5,222 bases of DNA from Bacteroidaceae bacterium (GTDB lineage: Bacteria > Bacteroidota > Bacteroidia > Bacteroidales > Bacteroidaceae), in contig JAFUNW010000195.1 in NCBI GenBank assembly GCA_017472905.1, positions 1 through 5,222 on the forward strand, in the 5' to 3' direction. The position numbers and the translations under genes are program-made. The notes under the pieces are model-generated. The model worked only from the letters and a program-made list of their open reading frames with translations, did not search any database and was not told the DNA's origin. Shown piece after piece: positions 1 to 5,222 of this stretch (positions within the stretch are counted from its first letter, which is position 1; each line of letters starts with the position of its first letter).

Positions 1-40
1 AACTGTTGAATAGGAATTTCAGAAAGAATAACAAAAAAGT

Positions 41-118
41 GAAAGCGGCTTCGTTGACAAATGAAGCCGCTTTCGTTGGTTAATGAAGCCGCTTTTGATA
101 AACTGCAAAGCAGCTTTC
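41..118. repeat. Tandem 22-base units with a perfect 12-bp hairpin
   Basis: Bases 41-52 (GAAAGCGGCTTC) are perfectly complementary to 63-74, with a 10-base loop, giving a GC-rich 12-bp stem. The right arm belongs to a direct repeat of 22-base units. Unit 53-74 and unit 75-96 agree at 18 of 22 positions, and 97-118 is a degenerate third unit in the same phase (about 13 of 22). The left arm can therefore pair with 63-74 or, almost as well, with 85-96. Read on the minus strand, the stem is followed by AC and six T (bases 38-33), which resembles an intrinsic terminator. Read on the plus strand it has only a weak T run, so it could also end a gene lying left of the window. The structure is seen directly; any function is inferred. 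Confidence 0.75.
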
Positions 119-196
119 ATAAAAATATGCAATGGAAATTTTAATTTCTTCTCCCGATTTATTGTCAGAACCGAGGATATTGCGAAGCTTTTTCAG

Positions 197-204
197 TAAT
201 TTTG
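197..204 (+). promoter_or_regulatory. Probable -7 box for the AEC transporter gene
   Basis: TAATTTTG matches the Bacteroides -7 consensus TAnnTTTG exactly and lies 28 bases before the start codon, which would leave a leader of roughly 20 bases. No TTTG-like -33 element lies at the expected 19-21 base spacing, so the call rests on the -7 box alone. Confidence 0.45.
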
Positions 205-232
205 CAACCGAAATTTAAAGAATTTAAGAAGC

Positions 233-1150
233 ATGTCGTTCAGCGTAATTCTCATCCAAATGGTCGTTTTGTTCAGCATCGTGATAGCCGGCTTCGCTTC
301 CGGTCGTTTCGGATTGATGGACAAAGATTTCAGCCGCAAGCTATCCGGACTGATTATCAACCTTACTTGTCCTTGTTTGATACTCTCCAGTACTATGGGA
401 GACAGTCTTCCCGACCGTTCGTTGATTCTCCCCCTGTTGGGAATCAGCACGCTAACGTATGTTTTGCTACTCTTGGCTGCCAAATGGATACCCCGCATCC
501 TGCCCATTGCCATAACGGACCGAGGCATCTACAGTTTTATGATTGCTTTCGGAAACGTGGGTTTCATCGGTTATCCCGTTGTATCCAGCATGTTCGGGCA
601 CGAAGCTATCTTCTATGCCAGCGTACTCAACGTCCCCAACACCCTGTGCGTTTTCATTTGGGGAGCACAATTCGTTGCCGGAGAAGGACAAGGTAAATTT
701 AAATGGAGTCGGCTCTATTCTCCGGCTTTGATAGCGACCTATCTCTCCATCCTCATTGTTGCCTGCGAATGGCATACACCGGAATTCATTGCGCAACCGT
801 TGACACTCATCGGGGGAATCACCGTTCCCGGCGCATTGCTTATCATCGGCAACTCCATCAACCACATTCCGCTCCGGCGAATGGCCGGCAGCAAGCCCAT
901 CTACCTCATGGCGGCCCTGCGTCTGTTTATTCTTCCGTTGGGAATACTCTACCTGTTCCGCTTTATGGAAGTGAATCCCTTGGTGGCCCACATCAACACC
1001 ATGATTATCGCCATGCCGGTTGCCTCGTTCGGAACCATGTTCTGCCTGCGGTTCGGAAAAGACGACACGCTGATGACGCAAGGCACCTTCATCACCACCC
1101 TCCTCTCTTTGGGAAGCATTCCTTTACTGGCCGCCTTTATTACGGGATAA
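233..1150 (+). CDS. AEC-family (auxin efflux carrier-like) membrane permease
   Basis: This encodes a 305-residue, very hydrophobic inner-membrane protein that fits the AEC (auxin efflux carrier) family in length and layout. About ten membrane helices can be drawn, near residues 3-24, 37-56, 64-84, 98-119, 126-148, 162-178, 190-208, 223-243, 250-270 and 285-303. Helix 2 carries a proline-containing break (TCPCLIL, 45-51). Helix 4 has the glycine/proline-rich stretch FGNVGFIGYP (106-115), a hallmark of the family. The second half has a matching GITVPGALL segment (195-203) and AMPVASFGTMF (260-270), consistent with the inverted-repeat fold of this superfamily. Bacterial relatives include malate and other organic-acid carriers, but the substrate cannot be read from sequence. 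ATG 233 is the first start codon after the in-frame stop at 197, with no clear Shine-Dalgarno. The gene stands alone, facing glmS tail to tail. Confidence 0.9.
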   Translation: MSFSVILIQMVVLFSIVIAGFASGRFGLMDKDFSRKLSGLIINLTCPCLILSSTMGDSLPDRSLILPLLGISTLTYVLLLLAAKWIPRILPIAITDRGIYSFMIAFGNVGFIGYPVVSSMFGHEAIFYASVLNVPNTLCVFIWGAQFVAGEGQGKFKWSRLYSPALIATYLSILIVACEWHTPEFIAQPLTLIGGITVPGALLIIGNSINHIPLRRMAGSKPIYLMAALRLFILPLGILYLFRFMEVNPLVAHINTMIIAMPVASFGTMFCLRFGKDDTLMTQGTFITTLLSLGSIPLLAAFITG

Positions 1151-1159
1151 CTCCTTCGT

Positions 1160-3004
1160 TTATTCCACCGTCACCGATTTTGCCAAATTACGAGGTTGGT
1201 CCACATCCTTGCCTTTACAAACGGCAATGTGGTAGGCCAATAATTGCAAAGGAATCGTTGTTATCAGGGGTTCCAAGCACTCTACCGTCTTAGGCAACTC
1301 TATCACTTCGTCCGCCAGGTTCGCTATTTCTTTATCTCCCTCTGTCACCAAGGCTATCACTTTGCCCTTGCGTGCCTTAATCTCCTGAATATTACTTAAA
1401 ATCTTCTCATACATGGCGTTGCGAGTCGCCAACACAACAACCGGCATTTCCGTATCAATTAAGGCAATCGGTCCATGCTTCATCTCGGCTGCCGGATAGC
1501 CTTCGGCATGAATGTAGGAAATTTCTTTCAGCTTCAACGCACCTTCCAGAGCAACGGGATAGTTGTATCCACGCCCTAAATAAAGGAAATTGTGGGCATA
1601 CGTGAAGATGCGGGAGAGTTGCGAAATATGGTCGTTCATCTGCAATACGGTTTCCATCTTTTCCGGAATCTGACTCAATTCGCCAATCAGGTTCAAATAC
1701 TCCTCTTGCTGAATCGTGCCACGTGCTTTTCCCAACGAAAGGGCCAACATGGTAAGCACAGTTACCTGACCGGTAAAAGCTTTGGTTGAAGCCACTCCGA
1801 TTTCGGGACCGACATGGATGTACGAACCGGTATGCGTAGTACGTGGAATGGAGGAGCCTACCGCATTGCATATTCCATAGATGAATGCCCCGCGCTTTTT
1901 AGCCAACTCTATCGCAGCCAATGTGTCGGCCGTCTCTCCGGATTGAGAGATGGCGATGACCACATCCTGTTCGTCAATCACCGGATTGCGGTAACGAAAC
2001 TCCGAAGCATATTCCACCTCTACGGGAATGCGACAAAAGCTTTCTATCAGATGTTTGCCTATCAGTCCGGCATGCCACGAAGTGCCGCAAGCCACGATAA
2101 TGAATCGTCTGGCCCCAAGCAAACGCTCCCGATGGTCGTTTACGGCCGAAAGAATGACATTGTTCACATCCGGATTGACACGTCCGCGCATACAATCGTT
2201 CAGGCTGGAGGGCTGTTCGAAAATCTCTTTCAGCATAAAATGAGGATAGCCTCCCTTTTCCAATTGCCCCAGTTCCATATCGATTTTCTTCACTTGCGGA
2301 TTGATTTCCACGTTGTGCAGATTCACGATTTTCATCTCTTCATCCGAACGGATAATCGCTATCTCTTCATCCTCCAGATAAACCACCCGGTTGGTATATT
2401 CTACAATAGGCGAAGCGTCCGAAGCCAAGAAAAACTCTCCTTCACCGATACCGACTACCAAGGGGCTGCTTTTGCGTGCTGCGATAATCTGATTGGGCTG
2501 ACGCTTGTCCAGCAAAGCTATGGCATAAGCCCCGATGACTGAACGCAGCGCCACCTCCACCGCTGTCAGCAAATCGAGATTCTCGCTTTGCTGCACATAT
2601 TCTATCAGCTGCACCAGCACTTCCGTATCCGTACTGCTCTTGAAAACATAGCCTTCGGCTTTGAGTTTTTCTTTCAACGTAGCATAGTTCTCGATAATGC
2701 CGTTGTGAATCAAGGCTAAATTGCCGGAAGCGGAATAATGGGGATGCGCATTCACTTGGCAAGGCTCTCCATGAGTGGCCCAACGGGTGTGTGCTATACC
2801 GATGTGGCCTGAAACGTCTTTGTCACCGGCCGAACTTTCCAAATCCGAAACTTTGCCTTTGGCTTTATAAATGTTCAAGTTACCGAGCGGATTTATCATG
2901 GCGACCCCGGCACTGTCGTATCCTCTGTATTCCAAGCGTTTCAAGCCCTTTACCAACACCGGATAGGCTTCTCGCTTACCTATATATCCTACTATACCAC
3001 ACAT
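1160..3004 (-). CDS. glmS: Glutamine--fructose-6-phosphate aminotransferase (isomerizing)
   Basis: GlmS converts fructose-6-phosphate and glutamine to glucosamine-6-phosphate and glutamate, the first committed step toward UDP-GlcNAc for peptidoglycan and lipopolysaccharide; it is cytoplasmic. The 614-residue length is normal. The N-terminal Ntn glutaminase domain (about 2-220) starts MCGIVGYIG, so Cys2 becomes the nucleophile after Met removal. RGYDSAG (27-33), HTRWATHG (72-79), NG (101-102) and STDTE (124-128) form the glutamine site. Two SIS sugar-phosphate domains follow. The first has CGTS (306-309), SQSGET (353-358) and STKAF (406-410). The second has KLKEISY (491-497) and AEMKHGP (506-512). 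The protein ends LAKSVTVE. By alignment with the E. coli enzyme, Lys491, Glu494, His510 and Lys609 match its catalytic Lys485, Glu488, His504 and Lys603. No residue is missing. The start is fixed by the need for Cys at position 2. The leader lacks a Shine-Dalgarno and a clear -7 box. Confidence 0.98.
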   Translation of the reverse strand: MCGIVGYIGKREAYPVLVKGLKRLEYRGYDSAGVAMINPLGNLNIYKAKGKVSDLESSAGDKDVSGHIGIAHTRWATHGEPCQVNAHPHYSASGNLALIHNGIIENYATLKEKLKAEGYVFKSSTDTEVLVQLIEYVQQSENLDLLTAVEVALRSVIGAYAIALLDKRQPNQIIAARKSSPLVVGIGEGEFFLASDASPIVEYTNRVVYLEDEEIAIIRSDEEMKIVNLHNVEINPQVKKIDMELGQLEKGGYPHFMLKEIFEQPSSLNDCMRGRVNPDVNNVILSAVNDHRERLLGARRFIIVACGTSWHAGLIGKHLIESFCRIPVEVEYASEFRYRNPVIDEQDVVIAISQSGETADTLAAIELAKKRGAFIYGICNAVGSSIPRTTHTGSYIHVGPEIGVASTKAFTGQVTVLTMLALSLGKARGTIQQEEYLNLIGELSQIPEKMETVLQMNDHISQLSRIFTYAHNFLYLGRGYNYPVALEGALKLKEISYIHAEGYPAAEMKHGPIALIDTEMPVVVLATRNAMYEKILSNIQEIKARKGKVIALVTEGDKEIANLADEVIELPKTVECLEPLITTIPLQLLAYHIAVCKGKDVDQPRNLAKSVTVE

Positions 3005-3118
3005 AATTTTGATATTTTAAACGGTTTGCTCTTCTTTTTCGAATCGAGAAAATCTCTTTTTACTTGCAATAACTGAAAAAGGGGCTTTTTATTATCAGAA
3101 AGCGACCTTTTCAGATAC

Positions 3119-3158
3119 AAAAAGAGGGTATACTATCTATTTTTAGTACACCCTCTTT
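3119..3158 (-). terminator. Intrinsic terminator of tRNA-Thr
   Basis: Bases 3121-3134 pair with 3145-3158 in a 14-bp stem with a 10-base loop. In minus-strand RNA all 14 positions pair (one is G-U), whereas in plus-strand RNA the same position is an A-C mismatch. The 3' arm ends in U's that run on as UU and then G, giving five U's in a row. It begins three bases after the tRNA 3' end. It therefore terminates tRNA transcripts and separates them from glmS. Confidence 0.85.
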
Positions 3159-3161
3159 CTG

Positions 3162-3234
3162 AGCCGAAACCGGGACTCGAACCCGGGACCCTTTCATTAC
3201 GAATGAAATGCTCTACCAACTGAGCCATTTCGGC
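3162..3234 (-). tRNA. tRNA-Thr (anticodon CGT)
   Basis: The 73-base gene folds into a standard cloverleaf. The acceptor stem GCCGAAA (3234-3228) pairs with TTTCGGC (3169-3163). The D arm is GCTC/GAGC and the anticodon stem TTTCA/TGAAA. The T arm is CCGGG/CCCGG around TTCGAGT. The seven-base anticodon loop TTCGTAA places CGT at positions 34-36, which reads ACG, threonine. The discriminator base is U, and the CCA end is not encoded (CAG follows), so CCA must be added by nucleotidyltransferase. It has its own promoter and terminator, so it appears to be a single-gene unit between tyrS and glmS. Confidence 0.97.
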
Positions 3235-3266
3235 AATACAAAATTAATCATCTCAATTTGCGGATG

Positions 3267-3297
3267 CAAAGGTAAGTCTTTTCCACGAATCCGCAAA
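3267..3297 (-). promoter_or_regulatory. Bacteroides-type promoter for tRNA-Thr
   Basis: On the minus strand a TTTG -33 element (3297-3294) is followed after exactly 19 bases by TACCTTTG (3274-3267). This is a full match to the Bacteroides primary-sigma consensus TTTG, 19-21 bases, TAnnTTTG. The -7 box ends 32 bases before the tRNA 5' end, leaving a short leader to be removed by RNase P. Confidence 0.85.
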
Positions 3298-3376
3298 GAA
3301 AACCACCTTTTTTTTACTGCTTCTCCGCAACAATCCCCCTAGCAAAAAAGAGGATGTGTCATAATCGACTTTTGAT

Positions 3377-3470
3377 AGAACACAGAGACACAGGGACACG
3401 AAGTTCTTTTCATCAGTCCCTGATTATCTGATTAGGGAAAATTCTTTGTGACTCTGTATCTCTGTGTTCT
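3377..3470. repeat. Long imperfect inverted repeat (94-base hairpin)
   Basis: The 27-base arms 3377-3403 and 3444-3470 match as inverted repeats at 23 of 27 positions; the outer 12 bases (AGAACACAGAGA) are perfect. An inner hairpin follows: 3417-3424 pairs with 3431-3438 across a six-base loop, with one G-T pair. The arms have internal ACAGAGAC-type periodicity. The element begins about 26 bases after the tyrS stop. Neither strand has a T run directly after the stem, so it is not a standard intrinsic terminator, though it could protect or end tyrS mRNA. It may be a dispersed REP- or MITE-like element. No target-site duplication is visible. Confidence 0.7.
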
Positions 3471-3496
3471 AAACAAAAATGTTGAAATAGATGTCA

Positions 3497-4789
3497 TTAT
3501 TTCGCAATGAGCAAATAATAGTTCTTCTTTCCGCGTTGTACCAACAGGTACTTGCCGTTGAGCAAATCGGCCGTTGTCACCAATTGGTCGAAAGCACCCA
3601 ACTTCTCTTTGTTGAGCGATACACCGCCGCCTTGCACCAGTTTACGCATTTCACCTTTCGAGGGGAATACGGCAGCACCTTCAACAAACAAATCAACCGC
3701 CTTGACTCCTGTTTCCAACTGTGCTTTATCGATTTCGAATTGAGGAACACCCTCGAAAACAGCCAACAGAGTAGCTTCGTCCAGCTTATGCAACGCTTCG
3801 CTCGTAGCGTTTCCAAAAAGAATATTCGAAGCCTCTACAGCCGCATTGTATTCCGCCTCGGAATGCACCATAATAGTGACTTCTTTGGCCAAACGCTTTT
3901 GCAACAAGCGCAAATGAGGAGCTTCGGCATGTTCGGCAATCAAGGCTTCAACCTCTTCGCGTGAAATTGTGGTGAATATCTTGATGTAACGAGCTGCATC
4001 TTCGTCCGTTACGTTCAACCAGAATTGATAGAACTTATAGGGAGAGGTGTAATTGGGGTCGAGCCAGATGTTTCCGCTTTCAGTCTTTCCGAATTTACCG
4101 CCATCGGCTTTGGTTATGAGCGGACAAGTCAGCGCAAAAGCCTCCCCACCTTTGGTACGGCGAATCAGTTCTGTTCCGGTCGTGATGTTTCCCCATTGGT
4201 CAGAGCCTCCCAATTGCAAACGGCAGTTCTTGTTCTCCCACAAATAGAGGAAGTCATATCCCTGAAGAAGCTGATAAGTAAACTCCGTAAACGACAAGCC
4301 ATCGCGTGCCTCGCCATTCAAGCGTTTTTGCACCGAATCCTTTGCCATCATGTAGTTTACCGTAATGTGTTTACCGATTTCGCGTGCAAAATCAAGGAAC
4401 GTATAATTCTTCATCCAGTCATAATTGTTCACCAACTCAGCCTTGTTTTCCGCTTCGCTATCGAAATCCAAGAACTTGGAGAGCTGTTTTTTTATGCAAG
4501 CCACGTTGTGACGCAAAGTCTCTTCGTTCAGAAGGTTTCGCTCGGCCGACTTTCCGGAAGGGTCACCAATCATGCCGGTTGCTCCCCCTATCAAAGCCAA
4601 CGGTTTGTGGCCGCAACGTTGCAAATGGCGCAACATCATCACTCCACACAAATGGCCGATATGCAACGAATCGGCCGTAGGGTCAATACCCAAATAAGCC
4701 GTTACCATCTCTTTGGCTAGCAATTCCTCTGTTCCCGGCATCATCGTATGAATCATGCCACGCCACTTCAATTCCTCTACAAAATTCAT
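3497..4789 (-). CDS. tyrS: Tyrosyl-tRNA synthetase
   Basis: TyrS is a cytoplasmic class I synthetase that activates tyrosine with ATP and charges tRNA-Tyr. The 430-residue length matches bacterial TyrS (about 420). The Rossmann catalytic domain contains YLGIDPTADSLHIGHL (32-47) with the HIGH signature at 43-46. GGATGMIGDPSG (68-79) follows. The tyrosine-recognition segment YQLLQGYD (172-179) has Tyr172, Gln176 and Asp179. GGSDQWGN lies at 194-201, and KFGKT (232-236) is the usual TyrS form of KMSKS. The C-terminal S4-like RNA-binding domain starts near 362 and includes MRKLVQGGGVSLN (381-393). All key residues are present. The start MNFVEELKWRG puts the first catalytic motif at the expected distance from the N terminus. 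There is no Shine-Dalgarno. A promoter lies 57 bases upstream. Just downstream is the 3377-3470 hairpin, then tRNA-Thr on the same strand. Confidence 0.98.
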   Translation of the reverse strand: MNFVEELKWRGMIHTMMPGTEELLAKEMVTAYLGIDPTADSLHIGHLCGVMMLRHLQRCGHKPLALIGGATGMIGDPSGKSAERNLLNEETLRHNVACIKKQLSKFLDFDSEAENKAELVNNYDWMKNYTFLDFAREIGKHITVNYMMAKDSVQKRLNGEARDGLSFTEFTYQLLQGYDFLYLWENKNCRLQLGGSDQWGNITTGTELIRRTKGGEAFALTCPLITKADGGKFGKTESGNIWLDPNYTSPYKFYQFWLNVTDEDAARYIKIFTTISREEVEALIAEHAEAPHLRLLQKRLAKEVTIMVHSEAEYNAAVEASNILFGNATSEALHKLDEATLLAVFEGVPQFEIDKAQLETGVKAVDLFVEGAAVFPSKGEMRKLVQGGGVSLNKEKLGAFDQLVTTADLLNGKYLLVQRGKKNYYLLIAK

Positions 4790-4845
4790 CGTATCACAAA
4801 ATTTTAAAATATCCTGTTCAAATTATCTTTATTCTTATTGGCCGA

Positions 4846-4877
4846 CAAAATTACGACCTTTTCGGAGAATAGACAAG
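4846..4877 (-). promoter_or_regulatory. Bacteroides-type promoter for tyrS
   Basis: On the minus strand CTTG (4877-4874, three of four bases of the TTTG -33 element) precedes TAATTTTG (4853-4846, an exact TAnnTTTG) with a 20-base spacer. Transcription would start around 4840, giving a leader of about 50 A/T-rich bases. I see no T-box or other tRNA-sensing leader in it, and it is too short for one. Confidence 0.7.
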
Positions 4878-4999
4878 AAAACTGGGAGATTTTAATCAAG
4901 ACATCCGATAAAAAACGTATCTTTTCGCCTCAGTTCAGGATTTGCCGCAAACAGATAAAAGCCTGACTATCAGCCATGAGAGATTTTGCGTAGAGTAAG

Positions 5000-5112
5000 C
5001 AAAAATCTGCCGTGCAGCAGAGTTCCGTTTGCCGTGCAGCAAAAGTTCGTCTGCTGCACGGCAAAAATGGCTCCGCTGGGCAGCAGATTTCCGGGAGCGA
5101 CCGGCAAAAATG
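5000..5112. repeat. Nested palindromic repeat element
   Basis: GCCGTGCAGCA occurs twice in direct orientation (5009-5019 and 5031-5041) and once inverted (5052-5062). The second copy forms a perfect 11-bp hairpin with the inverted copy around a 10-base loop. The first copy could form a 12-bp stem with the same arm (5009-5020 with 5051-5062). An outer pair, AAATCTGC (5003-5010) with 5083-5090, encloses the structure. The 11-mer CGGCAAAAATG also occurs twice, at 5060-5070 and 5102-5112. The block is more GC-rich than the A/T-rich DNA on either side. It looks like a REP/BIME-type intergenic element; family membership is inferred, not shown. Confidence 0.7.
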
Positions 5113-5222
5113 CTTCGACAGCGTCAACATGAAAATGTATGGAGAAAATAATAAGAAGAAAGGAAAAAACAGAAAAAGAAACAACCCACTACATTTAAGA
5201 ACCGTACGCCCAAATGCTCCCC

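Larger units (their letters stand above)
4790..5222. other. Noncoding region upstream of tyrS
   Basis: This 433-base stretch holds the tyrS promoter near its left end and the palindromic block near 5000-5112. The rest (about 4880-4999 and 5113-5222) is A/T-rich with no convincing gene, RNA or terminator. The last 80 bases are purine-rich on the plus strand. An ATG at 5215 opens a frame that runs off the window after two more codons, too short to judge. Confidence 0.6.

Noticed and set aside
2..13. The first codons in frame 2 read Thr-Val-Glu-stop, like the C terminus of GlmS
   Set aside because: Three residues are far too few to infer a second GlmS-like gene end; it could be the tail of any gene or chance.
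41..118. Short spaced repeats as a possible CRISPR array
   Set aside because: The units abut without unique spacers, diverge quickly, number only three, and no cas gene is present.
202..696. Long plus-strand frames overlapping the permease, and similar long frames opposite glmS and tyrS
   Set aside because: They are out-of-frame or antisense to genes with clear family motifs, and their translations have no domain features.
3162..3234. tRNA-Thr as an integration (att) site
   Set aside because: There is no integrase and no duplicated tRNA 3' end in the window; the tRNA has its own promoter and terminator in an intact setting.
3349..3376. GAGGATGTGTCA followed by TTTTGA, resembling one arm of a terminator-type palindrome
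   Set aside because: The matching arm (GACACATCCTC on the same strand) is not found nearby, so there is no hairpin to annotate; at most it is a remnant.
4930..5184. Minus-strand 84-residue reading frame with a hydrophobic start and many cysteines
   Set aside because: The hydrophobic start comes from a purine-rich tract read in reverse and the middle is a translation of the palindromic repeat. There is no promoter and no recognisable domain.

Overview
The window looks like ordinary chromosome from a Bacteroides-type organism (order Bacteroidales). The best evidence is the promoters. Upstream of the tRNA gene is an exact match to the Bacteroides sigma-ABfr pattern, TTTG, 19 bases, TAnnTTTG. 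TAATTTTG -7 boxes of the same class precede tyrS and the transporter gene. No start codon has a convincing Shine-Dalgarno sequence; the leaders are A/T-rich, as is usual in this phylum. Species cannot be named from the sequence alone.

Layout from left to right. Bases 1-232 are noncoding and hold a compact repeat/hairpin cluster (41-118) and a probable promoter. A plus-strand gene for a ten-helix AEC-family (auxin efflux carrier-like) permease runs 233-1150. It converges, with only nine bases between stop codons, on glmS (minus strand, 1160-3004), which encodes glutamine:fructose-6-phosphate aminotransferase. Upstream of glmS are an intrinsic terminator (3119-3158), a tRNA-Thr(CGT) gene (3162-3234, minus) and that tRNA's promoter (3267-3297). 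Next comes a long imperfect hairpin (3377-3470), then tyrS (tyrosyl-tRNA synthetase, minus, 3497-4789) with its promoter at 4846-4877. The last 430 or so bases (4790-5222) contain no credible gene but carry a nested palindromic repeat (about 5000-5112).

Functionally this is a housekeeping neighbourhood. GlmS supplies glucosamine-6-phosphate for peptidoglycan and lipopolysaccharide, while TyrS and tRNA-Thr serve translation. tyrS, the tRNA and glmS all point left, but the terminator and separate promoters suggest separate transcription units rather than one operon. The permease substrate is unknown.

I found no sign of a defence system, prophage, CRISPR array, insertion sequence or new multigene system. 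The points worth following up are the three intergenic repeat structures. Two of them share a design in which one arm can pair with either of two copies of the opposite arm.
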